NCBI RefSeq assembly: GCF_014200575.1
Contig: NZ_JACHBZ010000002.1
Coordinates: 310,001 to 374,000 of the forward strand
DNA from: Mucilaginibacter saanensis
GTDB taxonomy: Bacteria; Bacteroidota; Bacteroidia; Sphingobacteriales; Sphingobacteriaceae
Reading direction: 5' to 3'
DNA: 64,000 nt
The notes under the pieces are model-generated. The model was given only the letters and a program-made list of their open reading frames with translations. It was not told where the DNA came from and did not search any database. Shown here piece after piece: positions 35,072 to 45,498 of the stretch (position 1 is the first letter of the stretch; the number at the start of each line of letters is the position of its first letter). The translations under genes were made by a program, and so were the position numbers.

Positions 35072-38000
35072 ATGACAAAAAACCTTACACACCACAAGTA
35101 TTTTTTGATCCTTTGCACCCTGTTCTGTTTATTGATACCCTGGGAGGCATTTGCACAAAAGGCGATAACCGGAACCGTTGTTGATAAGGCAAACCTTGGC
35201 CTTACAGGTGTAAGTGTTATTCAGAAGGGCACTACAAACGGAACCACGACCGATAAGGACGGAAAGTTTTCTTTAACCTTAAAGGGTAACAACACCGTAC
35301 TCTTATTCCGTTTAGTAGGTTTCAAAACTAATGAGTACGCAGTAGGTTCCAGAACCACCCTAAAAGTGTTGCTTGATGACGACCTGAAATCATTACAAGA
35401 GGTGGTACTAATAGGGTACCAGGGTGTTCAAAGACGTAAAACCACAGGTGCGATTGCCTCTGTTAAAGGTAAAGATATTGAAAATACACCTTATGCATCC
35501 TTTGATCAGGCCTTACAAGGCCGGGTGGCAGGCTTGTCTGTATTAAGTACATCAGGCGAGCCTGGTGCAAGTACCCTTGTAAACATCAGGGGGAGCAGCA
35601 ACATTAACCAGGGTAGCAGTACTGCACCATTATATGTAATTGATAATATCATTTATGATGTTAATGATAAGCAATCAAGCTATGGCAGCAACCCATTAGC
35701 TATTATTAATCCGAATGATATTGAATCAATTGATGTTTTGAAAGATGCATCGGCCGCTGCCATATATGGCTCGCGGGGTTCAAACGGTGTTATCATTGTT
35801 AAAACCAAGCGCCCTAAATTGGGTATTCCTCAAATCAGGCTATCAACTTATTACGGTATCTCTGATAAACCGGCTTTAATACCTGTAGTTACAGGGGCTG
35901 CAGAAAGGCGCTTAAAATTAGGGATACTTTATGACCAGGGTGCTTATGGCAGTATACAAAGCGGGCTTAGTCCTTTATTGACCGATAGTTTGAACACCGC
36001 CTTTAACAATAATACGGATTGGCAGGGACTACTTACGCAAAGAGCCTCGCTATCAAGTATTGACGCCAGCATCAGCGGTGCCGAAGATAAATATTCATAC
36101 AAGTTTTCGGTAAATAAATATTATGAAGAAGGTGTATTAAGGGGATACGATTTTAACAGGATAACACCAAGCTTATATTTTCAGGTTAGTCCGGTCAAAG
36201 CCATTCAATTCAGTACCAATATTATTTATGGTACTACCAAGTCAAAACATGGTATTGGCTCTGGTGATCCGTATGCTACTTACCCTTTTAATATTCAAAG
36301 CTTTCCATCGTCCTTTTTCCAGATCAGGCCTGCAGAACAGGCTTTATATGAGGGCAGGTATGACGACCTGAGAGATGATGACCGTAAAAGCTCGCTTTTA
36401 GCCAACTCGCAATTGGTAGCTACACTGGCTAAGGGGCTCATATTTAACAGTAGTTTTTCATTTAATACCGATAATAATACCCGCAATTATTTTTTACCGG
36501 CCGAGCTTAATAATGGGGTAAGCTTGGCCTCCACATCAGTTTTGCAGGAACGGATATGGGAGGTTAACAACTTTTTATCTTATGATTTTAAGGTAAAAGA
36601 AAATCATAATTTTTCGGCGTTGATAGGCCAGGGAGCTTATGACCTTACAAGGGATAACTCTTTTCTACAGGGTTTAAACCTGGCTATAGATGGTGTTAAA
36701 ACAGTGCAAGGTGTTGCACCGGGTGCAAATTTATCAGGCAACTCTTATTCAGAAGAAAACAGAAAGCTATCTTATTTTGCACGTTTTAGTTATGATTATA
36801 AGGGTAAATACCTTTTTCAGGCAAACTACCGCCGCGATGCATCATCAAAATACAGTCTTGAACACCGCTGGGGAAATTTCCCTTCTGTATCCGCAGGCTG
36901 GATCATTTCTGACGAACCTTTCTTTAAATCGCTTAATAAAACCATCTCATTTCTTAAAATACGCGGTAGCTTTGGTATAACGGGGCAGGACCCATCCAAT
37001 TATTATGCACAGTATACCACGCTCATCTCTGACGCATCGTATGATGGTTCTGCACTGGCTAATGGTACAGCCGGCGATAGGGGGCTTGTAAATATTCCTA
37101 ACTATAATGGTACACAGGTAGCTTACCCTAACTACTATATACCTGCCGCATCCCCTTCTATAAAATGGGAAAGCAGTCCGCAGTTTAATATCGGTACTGA
37201 TATTAATTTTTTCAACGACCGGATAAATTTAACAGCCGATTATTACATCAGGAATACCAATAACCAGGTGTTTTCTGTACCGGTGCCTATAACTACGGGT
37301 TATACATCCATCAGCAGCAATTTTGTAGGCACACGCAATACCGGGGTTGAGCTTACTATCAACACCCGTAATCTGCCAAATTCATCGGCATTCCAATGGT
37401 CAACCAATTTTAACATTGCTTATAACCAAAATTACGTAACCAAGCTGCCAAACGGTAACAGGGATATCACCTACGGCCCACCGTATTTGTCAGAGAATTT
37501 AACCGTTGGTAAACCTTTGTTTTATTACAACTCATGGATAGTTAGCGGCGTTTATGCAACAGATGCCGATGTTCCTGTTGATCCATTAACGGGCCAGCGG
37601 CTACGCCATGGCAGCGCTACGGGGCCTTTTTATTCGGCAGGTGACCCTATCAGAAAAGATGTTAACGGCGACTACATTATTGATGATAAGGACAGGGTTG
37701 AGAACGGAAGCCCTAACCCTAAGTTTACTGGCGGTTTCACCAATACATTCACTTACAAAAACTTCTCGTTAAGTATATTAACAACATTCATGTTTGGCCG
37801 CCAGATCAGGAACGGTTACCTGTCAGATCTGTTGCAGGTAGCTGGCCCCAACAATCCTTATATCCTTTACGGAACAAACGCGGCAGTAGCTTTGAAACTG
37901 AATGATGGACAAACATTTTGGCAAAAGCCGGGAGATGTAGCAACGTTTCCGGGACTGATAGGCAATAACGTAGACAAATGGAATATAGCGCAATCAACCT

Positions 38001-38242
38001 TTGTGCAAAACGGAAGTTTTATCAGAATTAAAAGTGCAAGGTTAAGCTATTCGCTGCCGGCAAAGATAGCCAGCCGTTTTAAACTGCAATCCATCAGGAT
38101 TTACTCCATTGTTGATAATATATACCTTAAAAAGTATGCAAATATACCCGATCCTGAACTGGTTGGTGTAGATGGGTATGCCAACGGTACGTCTTATCCG
38201 CAGCCTAAAAAAGTAACATTAGGGCTTGACGTAGTTTTTTAG
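35072..38242 (+). CDS. SusC/RagA TonB-dependent receptor, no STN domain
   Basis: The 1056-residue outer-membrane transporter has a signal peptide (ending WEAFAQ), a carboxypeptidase-regulatory-like domain (ITGTVVDKANLGLTGVSVIQ), the plug with IDVLKDASAAAIYGSRGSNGV, and a barrel ending LGLDVVF. It lacks the STN domain of the first SusC, so it should not depend on a FecR/sigma pair. It is followed by SusD, fasciclin and DUF5007-like lipoproteins in one operon. The ligand may be a glycan or a glycopeptide; RagA relatives import peptides. Confidence 0.92.
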   Translation: MTKNLTHHKYFLILCTLFCLLIPWEAFAQKAITGTVVDKANLGLTGVSVIQKGTTNGTTTDKDGKFSLTLKGNNTVLLFRLVGFKTNEYAVGSRTTLKVLLDDDLKSLQEVVLIGYQGVQRRKTTGAIASVKGKDIENTPYASFDQALQGRVAGLSVLSTSGEPGASTLVNIRGSSNINQGSSTAPLYVIDNIIYDVNDKQSSYGSNPLAIINPNDIESIDVLKDASAAAIYGSRGSNGVIIVKTKRPKLGIPQIRLSTYYGISDKPALIPVVTGAAERRLKLGILYDQGAYGSIQSGLSPLLTDSLNTAFNNNTDWQGLLTQRASLSSIDASISGAEDKYSYKFSVNKYYEEGVLRGYDFNRITPSLYFQVSPVKAIQFSTNIIYGTTKSKHGIGSGDPYATYPFNIQSFPSSFFQIRPAEQALYEGRYDDLRDDDRKSSLLANSQLVATLAKGLIFNSSFSFNTDNNTRNYFLPAELNNGVSLASTSVLQERIWEVNNFLSYDFKVKENHNFSALIGQGAYDLTRDNSFLQGLNLAIDGVKTVQGVAPGANLSGNSYSEENRKLSYFARFSYDYKGKYLFQANYRRDASSKYSLEHRWGNFPSVSAGWIISDEPFFKSLNKTISFLKIRGSFGITGQDPSNYYAQYTTLISDASYDGSALANGTAGDRGLVNIPNYNGTQVAYPNYYIPAASPSIKWESSPQFNIGTDINFFNDRINLTADYYIRNTNNQVFSVPVPITTGYTSISSNFVGTRNTGVELTINTRNLPNSSAFQWSTNFNIAYNQNYVTKLPNGNRDITYGPPYLSENLTVGKPLFYYNSWIVSGVYATDADVPVDPLTGQRLRHGSATGPFYSAGDPIRKDVNGDYIIDDKDRVENGSPNPKFTGGFTNTFTYKNFSLSILTTFMFGRQIRNGYLSDLLQVAGPNNPYILYGTNAAVALKLNDGQTFWQKPGDVATFPGLIGNNVDKWNIAQSTFVQNGSFIRIKSARLSYSLPAKIASRFKLQSIRIYSIVDNIYLKKYANIPDPELVGVDGYANGTSYPQPKKVTLGLDVVF

Positions 38243-38305
38243 TAATGCCTGATATTATTGGGTTAATAATAGTTTCTATATCGTAAATCAATCAAAATTA
38301 ATAGA

Positions 38306-39793
38306 ATGAAAAGGACATATATAATGGCGATACTTTTAAGTATTAGCATATTAACGTTTTCCTGCAAAAAATTCCTGGATCTTAAACCAATAAGCACGCC
38401 AATCACTACAGATTTTTTTAAAACGGCAAGTGAGGCAAACAGTGCTGTTGCAGGATGCTATTCATTATTGCGCACTGCGCTAAACAATAAAACAATCACT
38501 TACTACGCTTATGGCGATGTACCGACAGATGAGTACAGCGCATTCGGATTTGTAGAAGATATGAACGATGTGGGCAATGTTAACTGGGCATTGCCGGTTG
38601 CGGCTACCTCTGATTACCGTACCATGATTAACCTGCGCAGGTGGGATAACTTTTACCGGGTAATTGATAATGCAAATTTGTGCATCCAAAACATCCCGGG
38701 TATTGATTTCTCTACCGATAATTCAGGGAGCGATCCTGTGGTAACCAAAAATAATTTAATAGGCGAAGCTTATTTTATGCGGGCCTTTACTTACTTCTAC
38801 ATTTCAAGGGTGTGGGGCGATGTGCCGCTGGTAACCAAAAGCGTAAATGCCGGTGATGCCGTAAGCATTGCAAGAACTCCGCAGGCAACTGTTTTGGCAC
38901 AATGCATCAGCGATTTAAAAAAAGCCATACCCCTGATGCAGTATGGATATGTAAATGCGAGCGACCGTGCAGTTAGGGCCAATCGTGGGAGCGCCTTTGC
39001 CTTGCTTGCTCATATTTATGCCTGGCAGCAGGATTATCAAAATTGTGCCTCAGCAGCCGATTCTGTAATTCAAAGAGGAAACTATCAATTAGTTAACAGA
39101 AACAGTGTCGGTTATTTAAGTATTTACAAAGGCCAGTCAACAGAGGGGATTTTTGAAATTGCTCAAAGCTCTTCCAATGAAGGTTCATCAAATGGGTTGC
39201 CTTTTTATACTACAAAGGCACCATACAATACGCTCATTAATGGTAATGCTGTATTTACCATGAATACCGACCATTTAAACACGCTTTATGCAGATACTGC
39301 TGATCTCCGGCTAAAGAATGCATTTGCATTTTTAGGCACAACAGACCCTATTTGTATAAAATATTCCAATTTTCAATATGCCCAGCAAACTACTACCAAA
39401 ATAGCCGTTGCCTATTATAACATCATCGTTTTCAGGTTATCTGATATTATACTGCTCAAGGCCGAGGCTTTGGCTGCCACAGGCCAGTCCGGGCAGGCAA
39501 TTACCTTGCTTAACCAGATCCGTACGGCAGCCGGTACCCAACCTTATGCAGGAACAACCGATGAACTATTTGAATCGATAATTGATGAGCGTGGCCGGGA
39601 ATTGTTTTTAGAAGGACACCGCTTTTATGACCTGGTGCGCCTTGCCCGCCAAAAAAGCATAGCCGAATTTGGAGATGGCAAGATCAGCATGTCTGAATTT
39701 AACCGCGGCAAATATTACTGGCCTATTGACCCTATTCTTATCACGCTTAACAACAGTTTAAAACAAACTCCTTACTGGGCATCTAAATTGTAA
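38306..39793 (+). CDS. SusD/RagB surface lipoprotein
   Basis: The lipoprotein signal ends at LTFSC near residue 20. The SusD fold is shown by DFFKTASEANSAVAGCYSLL, GEAYFMRAFTYFYISRVWGD and the C-terminal IIDERGRELFLEGHRFYDLVR. At 495 residues the length is usual. It starts 63 nt after susC and ends 4 nt before the fasciclin gene, so it forms one transcription unit with them. It would bind the ligand delivered to the upstream SusC. Confidence 0.92.
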   Translation: MKRTYIMAILLSISILTFSCKKFLDLKPISTPITTDFFKTASEANSAVAGCYSLLRTALNNKTITYYAYGDVPTDEYSAFGFVEDMNDVGNVNWALPVAATSDYRTMINLRRWDNFYRVIDNANLCIQNIPGIDFSTDNSGSDPVVTKNNLIGEAYFMRAFTYFYISRVWGDVPLVTKSVNAGDAVSIARTPQATVLAQCISDLKKAIPLMQYGYVNASDRAVRANRGSAFALLAHIYAWQQDYQNCASAADSVIQRGNYQLVNRNSVGYLSIYKGQSTEGIFEIAQSSSNEGSSNGLPFYTTKAPYNTLINGNAVFTMNTDHLNTLYADTADLRLKNAFAFLGTTDPICIKYSNFQYAQQTTTKIAVAYYNIIVFRLSDIILLKAEALAATGQSGQAITLLNQIRTAAGTQPYAGTTDELFESIIDERGRELFLEGHRFYDLVRLARQKSIAEFGDGKISMSEFNRGKYYWPIDPILITLNNSLKQTPYWASKL

Positions 39794-39797
39794 TAAC

Positions 39798-40475
39798 ATG
39801 AAAATTAGTAAAACTATATATTGCTTTTTTACACTAATAGCTTTGGTTGTAATGATGACCACCGCTTGTAAAAAAACATACATCAGCGGCGGCGGCACAA
39901 GTAGCGCCAAAACATCATTAAGCACATTTGACTATCTGCAAAGCCATCCATACCATATTTTTGATACGCTCACCACTATTATAAAACACTATAATATGGT
40001 TGATGAGGTAAATAAGGCAGGTACCTTTTTTGCACCTACAGATTATTCTATAAATAGGTATTTGCTTTTGCAAAACCGCCGGGTTCAGCTCATTAATGAA
40101 AATAATAAGTTTACGATGGATAGTTTGTATGCCAGGTTAACTGCAGACTCATTACGCCAGTATCTGTTTGCCAAACAAATAAAAATCACTGATTTTACTG
40201 ATGAGTTGATACATATAAACACTAACAACGCAAATTTATCTTGTGGCATCCAGCGCATAAAAAGCACCGATCCGTCATACTACACTTATTCGTCGGCACC
40301 GGTTTATTTCCTGTATTATGTAAAAATAAGAGGCGCACTTGATGTACCGGGGCAATTGCCTACACCGGCAAACCCGGTAGATGTTACTGTTGCTTGCCAA
40401 ACGCAGGGGATAGAAACATCCTCTGGCGGTATCCTGAACGTACTATCTAATACTCACACCTTTGTAACCTTTTAA
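39798..40475 (+). CDS. Fasciclin-like surface lipoprotein
   Basis: The 225-residue lipoprotein has a signal ending at MTTAC near residue 24. A FAS1-like domain follows, recognised from FDYLQSHPYHIFDTLTTIIKHYN, the H1-like GTFFAPTDYSINRYLL, and the closing GILNVLSNTHTFVTF. The domain is divergent. Coupled 4 nt after susD, it probably sits at the cell surface as an accessory ligand-binding or scaffolding subunit of the SusCD complex. The exact role is unknown. Confidence 0.7.
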   Translation: MKISKTIYCFFTLIALVVMMTTACKKTYISGGGTSSAKTSLSTFDYLQSHPYHIFDTLTTIIKHYNMVDEVNKAGTFFAPTDYSINRYLLLQNRRVQLINENNKFTMDSLYARLTADSLRQYLFAKQIKITDFTDELIHINTNNANLSCGIQRIKSTDPSYYTYSSAPVYFLYYVKIRGALDVPGQLPTPANPVDVTVACQTQGIETSSGGILNVLSNTHTFVTF

Positions 40476-40486
40476 CTTGCGCAATT

Positions 40487-41431
40487 ATGAAAAAGAACCT
40501 TATATATTTATCATATACCGTCTTTTTACTAATTACAATTATTTGTAGCTGTAAAAAGCCCGAGGTTGGCTATATCAGTAATAACCTTAATTATAGTCCG
40601 CAGTTACTTATTGTACCACAGGGTATAACTATGTACTCCAATGCCATCAATACAGACCAGTCAACCCAGCCTTTGAAAGTTAAGTTATTGGCCATAAGAA
40701 ATAAACTTACAGGTAAGCCGGCTCCTGATATGCTTAAATTAGACACCATAAATACCTTCTCGGGCGAAATCACCGATGCCGATTCAACATTGGCATTACT
40801 AAATGCCAAGATCACCAAAAGTTTAAAACAACCGTTTAATGTAAACCCATTGGGTGGCCGACTTGAATTTAGCACCGCAACCAGCAACGTTGATTCTGGA
40901 CTGTACACTATTGATGTAGAAGTAAGCAATTTAAGAGGCAGCAAAACATTACTGAACGCCTGCGATATTCAATTGGTTGCTAAAATAAATTCATCCATTG
41001 GTTCAACATTTTCATCATACTCCGATGTGGAGGCCGAAACTAATTTTACAACCCTGCCTAATCCGGTAGCAAGCATTGAACGTACGGCAGGCCCTAATAA
41101 GGTTATTATTAAGGTAGTTGACAAAAATGGGATACCTTTTAACCCGGCTGCAGGCCAGGTAATAAACCGGGGCGACAGGGGTAATTATGCACAAATGAAC
41201 CCTTATTACCCTGTAGTTAAAACGACTACCGGTATGGAATGGGGTTTCCCGGTTTTACCAAATGGTTTTCCTATAAAGTTGGGTGCCAATGGCACACTAT
41301 GTTATTACAGGGTACCCGGAGCTTACAATACTTTAAATAAAAATGTGAATCTGACTTTTGATGCATTTAAAGTGTTTTCTCCTGGTACATATACACTTAC
41401 GATTACCCTACCTACTATCACAAAAAAATAA
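40487..41431 (+). CDS. DUF5007-like surface lipoprotein
   Basis: A 314-residue lipoprotein with a signal ending at IICSC near residue 22. It is mostly beta-rich and has no enzyme motif. The layout (KKPEVGYISNNLNYSPQLLI, TGMEWGFPVLPNGFPI, final TLTITLPTITKK) resembles the DUF5007 proteins found at the end of some Bacteroidota SusCD operons; this is recalled resemblance, not a search result. It follows the fasciclin gene by 11 nt. A role as an additional surface glycan- or peptide-binding protein is inferred. Confidence 0.6.
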   Translation: MKKNLIYLSYTVFLLITIICSCKKPEVGYISNNLNYSPQLLIVPQGITMYSNAINTDQSTQPLKVKLLAIRNKLTGKPAPDMLKLDTINTFSGEITDADSTLALLNAKITKSLKQPFNVNPLGGRLEFSTATSNVDSGLYTIDVEVSNLRGSKTLLNACDIQLVAKINSSIGSTFSSYSDVEAETNFTTLPNPVASIERTAGPNKVIIKVVDKNGIPFNPAAGQVINRGDRGNYAQMNPYYPVVKTTTGMEWGFPVLPNGFPIKLGANGTLCYYRVPGAYNTLNKNVNLTFDAFKVFSPGTYTLTITLPTITKK

Positions 41432-41471
41432 ATAACAGTTAAAGTTTGGTTAGTTAATAGTTGAAAAAGAT

Positions 41472-41498
41472 GGCTGCACCGGTTAATACCGTGCGGCC
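41472..41498 (+). terminator. Hairpin after the second SusCD operon
   Basis: A GC-rich stem (outer GGCTGCA with TGCGGCC, inner CGGT with ACCG, one bulged base) lies 41 nt after the lipoprotein stop and is followed by TCTTT. It is a probable terminator. Confidence 0.5.
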
Positions 41499-41603
41499 TC
41501 TTTACGCTGATCAAACCACGGGATTTTCAAATTATTAAAAAATCAAACAGGTCTTATTAGCTTTAAGTTAAGGTTAATTAAGCTTTATTTTATACTTTCA
41601 TAT

Positions 41604-44600
41604 ATGCGCAGGCTCACCAACTTATTTTTACAGATTTTCTTTATCAGCTGCTTTGGTCTTTTGGCTACAAAAGGGTATGGCCAGCAACAGTTGGCTACCT
41701 TGCCGGGTAATGGTAACCCTATTATCCCCGGTTATTTTGCTGATCCTACTGTGAAAAAATTTGGAGATACCTATTATATATATGCCACAACTGACGGTAA
41801 TGGCGGAGGACTGGGGCCATCGCAGGTATGGACCTCCAAGGATTTTGTGAACTGGACTATGCAGGATATGAACTGGCCTACCACGCATAACTATTGGGCA
41901 CCTGATGTAGCCCGCGGGAACGACGGCAAGTATTATTTGTACTACTGCCAGCCAACGGTTGAGATCTATGGTGCATCTGCAGCTACACCAACAGGGCCAT
42001 GGACTTCTTTGTTCACCGATGGAAAACCGGTGCTCACTAATCTGTTTGTGCCGGGTGTTATCACGCTTGATGGGCAAACTTTCAGGGATGATGACGGTAA
42101 ATTTTATATGACCTGGGGAACCTGGGGTATTTATCCTGGATATGGTTGTGGCGTAGGACTTTTAAATCCCGATATGAGATCTTTTGCTAAAACGGCTCAG
42201 ATCCCGAATACAACAGCTAAAGACTTTTTTGAGGCATCATATATGTTTAAACGCAAGGGTATCTATTACCTGCTATATTCATCCGGGTTTTGTGAAAATG
42301 AAACGTATAGGGTTCAGTACGCCACCAGTAAAAAAGGTCCGATGGAAGGGTTTGTTTATGGTAAAAACAACCCCATACTGGCTACATCTGCCGATGGCTC
42401 TGTACACGGGCCGGGGCACAACTCGGTATTACAAATAGGCGATGAATATTATATTATTTATCATCGCCATAACAATCCGCATTCGGGCGGCGGTTACCAC
42501 AGGCAGGTATGCGCCGATAAACTTGTTTTTGATGCTGAAGGGAATATTGAAAAGGTAATCCCTACGCATAGTGGGATAGGTCTGTTGGGTAAAAATACAC
42601 ACCCTTACCCTAATCTGGTTTATCAAAAAAAGGTTACCGCATCCTCGTTTTATAATGATGACTACAAGCCTGAGTTTGCAGTAGATGATAATAACGGTAC
42701 CCTATGGAAACCAAAAGATAACAGTACAGCACCGGCATGGTTGCAGGTTGACTTAGGCACCGTAACAACGGTAAAAAAAGTGCTTACCCAGTTTGAATAT
42801 GCAACCTGGTATTATCAGTATTTGATAGAATATTCGCTTGATGGAGAACACTGGCAAACATTTGCTGATAAAAGGAATAATCACTGGCATGGTAGCCCGG
42901 CTGTTGACGAGGGCGATGCAAAGGCACGATTTATACGCCTTACCATTACAGGAACTGAATACCCCGGTTTATATAAAGCCGTATGGAATTTAAAAGTATT
43001 TAGTGATGGCGGGCATGAGCTTGTACCGGCAAATATTCATGAGCCAGCAGCCCAGGTTAAATATAATCAGAAAGGCTTGTTAATTGATATGGACGCGGAT
43101 GCCCTGCAGCCTGGTACATTGGTAAATGAGTGGAGCAATAAAGGTACACTGGGCGGATCGTTTAAAACAACAGAAAAAGCTCTTTACACCGATTTTATTG
43201 CCGGTAAAAAAGCAATTGTATTTAAAGGGCTGCAATCGTTAAAATCAACGTTTGATGTACCGCTTTCGCTGGCCGGGAATAGCAGCTATACAGTGAGTTT
43301 TTGGGCCTATACTACCCAATTGAAAGATGAAAACCCGCTGCTTACATGGACTAACGGTGGCGAGCAGCTTACCGGTGCCACGTTCGGATATGGGAATAAC
43401 CGCGACATGGGCGCTGCACAGCATTTTGGTTTCGCAGATATGTCTTATCATAACGGTACGCCGGAAACAGGTAAATGGCACCATATTGCCATTACCTTTG
43501 ACGGTACCTTTGAAAAAATATTTGTCGACGGTAAGCTTAACAGCCAGGAAAGTAAAATGCTGTTTTTACAACCTACGGGTAATTTTTTACTTGGAGGTAA
43601 AAACAACGGAACCGTTAATTTTTCAGGTGCACTGGCCTCTTTACAGGTTTATGATAACGCATTGGCTGATAGCGCTGTAATGCATCTCTACGCACAAGTG
43701 AAACAGCCCGATGTAGCCGTATATCTTGATGCCGCAAAACTGCCTTACGGTCAATTGAAAAGCTGGGAAAATGATGGCTCTGCTGGCGGTAGTTTCCATC
43801 CCTTGAAAACTGCTCCCTTGGTTACAGATGTTGGGGGGAGAATAACAACCCGTTTTAATGGTAAGGAAGCTATGGTACTAAATAAGTCCATAGCGCTGGG
43901 CAATAATGGCAGCTATAGCATTGCCGTAACCGCATTTACCGATCAAGTACAAAAAAATAGGGTTATTGTGAATTTGGCCGGGAATGAACCTGGCAACAAG
44001 ACTGGTATTAACTATAATACTACATCCGGAAAATGGCACTTACTGATTAAAACGGTTAGCAACAATGAGATTAAGGAATATATAGACGGAAACTTGCAGC
44101 GAACTACAAAGCGTACTGGGAGTTTGCGGCAGATTGACAGCTTATATATAGGATCAGCTGTAAATAAGGGGTTCGAGGGTGCTATAGCCAGCCTGATACT
44201 TTATAAACATGTCTTAAGTGATAACGAAATAAAAGACCTGACGACTACCTGGCTTCAAAACCTGCATACGCCAAAGGGAGCAGTATTAGATTTTAAACAA
44301 GCCCCCAAAGCATTATCACCACAGATGGTAGGGTTACAGGCCGGACATAATGAGCAGGATAAAACAAGCGACCTGCAATATTATTTTACCAACGATAACA
44401 ATACGGCGTCTGAAAAAGCAAATGCCTGGACAGATAATCCCTATTATATTGACTACGGACTTTCGCCCGATAAGCAATATAGTTATAGCTACAAGATCAG
44501 GGACAACTTTGGTAATGTTACCGGCAACTCCGTTGTTGCAAAGGCGAGTACGGATCAGTCCTTGTTTACCATGAGTACTGATGATTTTTTAGCAACAAAA

Positions 44601-45227
44601 GATTACCTGTTAACAGGTACGCAAGGTTCTGTTTGGGATGGGTTAATTGGGAAGGGCGACAAACAGGCTGCAACAAAAATTATGGCTGGTGGTAATAAGG
44701 GGCTTTACATGGAATCGCAGGGGACTAACTGGGATGGAAATACCCCTTATGGGCCATTTTTGTACCGCAACGTTAAAGGTGATTTTACTGCCGAAGTAGA
44801 GGTTGCGGATGTAAGCGGCCTCGGCGAAAAGAAGGTAGCCGGCAATAACGAAACTGGCTTAATGGTACGTGCTGCCAATTACATTATAAAGGGCGACGCC
44901 AGCGAAAAGTTGTTACAGAATGGCATTTTCCCGGCATGGAACGTCGGTAATATGTTTACCAATTATAGGGATGGCGACCGCAGGCAAGCCAATATACAAT
45001 CGGCCTGGAATTTTAATAGGTATCTGCAAATACAACGCTGCGGCAATTTGTTTTATATACGTACCAGCAAAGACAACCTTACCTGGGTTGATCTGCCCGG
45101 TAGCCCTGCCTTACGCATGGATCTTGACAATAAGGAAGTACAGGTTGGTTTATACCAATGTACCTATGGTCCCAAACCTGGTTTCGGCAGTTTTTTGAAT
45201 TTTAAACTGATACAAAATCGTCAATAA
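41604..45227 (+). CDS. Multidomain GH43 family glycoside hydrolase
   Basis: The 1207-residue secreted enzyme has a signal peptide ending near YGQ. The GH43 five-bladed propeller (about 35-330) shows Asp47 in YFADPTV (base), the DDD cluster at 162-164 in FRDDDGKFYMTWG, Glu210 in FFEASYMF (acid) and GPGHNSVL. An F5/8-type C domain (about 340-470), two LamG-like domains (about 485-695 and 705-890, with TGKWHHIAITFDGTFEKIFVDG), a linker and a C-terminal module (about 990-1207) with FLYRNVKGDFTAEVEV follow. GH43 enzymes are mostly alpha-L-arabinofuranosidases, arabinanases or xylosidases. It lies between two SusCD operons. An arabinose-releasing role fits the neighbouring arabinosidases but is inferred. 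Confidence 0.87.
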   Translation: MRRLTNLFLQIFFISCFGLLATKGYGQQQLATLPGNGNPIIPGYFADPTVKKFGDTYYIYATTDGNGGGLGPSQVWTSKDFVNWTMQDMNWPTTHNYWAPDVARGNDGKYYLYYCQPTVEIYGASAATPTGPWTSLFTDGKPVLTNLFVPGVITLDGQTFRDDDGKFYMTWGTWGIYPGYGCGVGLLNPDMRSFAKTAQIPNTTAKDFFEASYMFKRKGIYYLLYSSGFCENETYRVQYATSKKGPMEGFVYGKNNPILATSADGSVHGPGHNSVLQIGDEYYIIYHRHNNPHSGGGYHRQVCADKLVFDAEGNIEKVIPTHSGIGLLGKNTHPYPNLVYQKKVTASSFYNDDYKPEFAVDDNNGTLWKPKDNSTAPAWLQVDLGTVTTVKKVLTQFEYATWYYQYLIEYSLDGEHWQTFADKRNNHWHGSPAVDEGDAKARFIRLTITGTEYPGLYKAVWNLKVFSDGGHELVPANIHEPAAQVKYNQKGLLIDMDADALQPGTLVNEWSNKGTLGGSFKTTEKALYTDFIAGKKAIVFKGLQSLKSTFDVPLSLAGNSSYTVSFWAYTTQLKDENPLLTWTNGGEQLTGATFGYGNNRDMGAAQHFGFADMSYHNGTPETGKWHHIAITFDGTFEKIFVDGKLNSQESKMLFLQPTGNFLLGGKNNGTVNFSGALASLQVYDNALADSAVMHLYAQVKQPDVAVYLDAAKLPYGQLKSWENDGSAGGSFHPLKTAPLVTDVGGRITTRFNGKEAMVLNKSIALGNNGSYSIAVTAFTDQVQKNRVIVNLAGNEPGNKTGINYNTTSGKWHLLIKTVSNNEIKEYIDGNLQRTTKRTGSLRQIDSLYIGSAVNKGFEGAIASLILYKHVLSDNEIKDLTTTWLQNLHTPKGAVLDFKQAPKALSPQMVGLQAGHNEQDKTSDLQYYFTNDNNTASEKANAWTDNPYYIDYGLSPDKQYSYSYKIRDNFGNVTGNSVVAKASTDQSLFTMSTDDFLATKDYLLTGTQGSVWDGLIGKGDKQAATKIMAGGNKGLYMESQGTNWDGNTPYGPFLYRNVKGDFTAEVEVADVSGLGEKKVAGNNETGLMVRAANYIIKGDASEKLLQNGIFPAWNVGNMFTNYRDGDRRQANIQSAWNFNRYLQIQRCGNLFYIRTSKDNLTWVDLPGSPALRMDLDNKEVQVGLYQCTYGPKPGFGSFLNFKLIQNRQ

Positions 45228-45498
45228 ACAATAATAATTTTTACACCTATAGTATCGTAAATAACGCGGGTTTCCTGCCTGTTTTATTTTGCATGTGCCA
45301 TTTGCTAATTCTTGCCTGATCATATTGGGCTTGTTCGCTGATTCTGCAAATACATTATCTGCACTTTACGGAAATGTTAAAATACGGTGACAACCTGCCA
45401 ATTTCTGCTTATTTAAGGCTATTTAGGGCGATATCTTTACAAATAAATAGGATTAATGTTTTAATGTTTAAAACCATAATAGCGCAAATTGAATTTTT

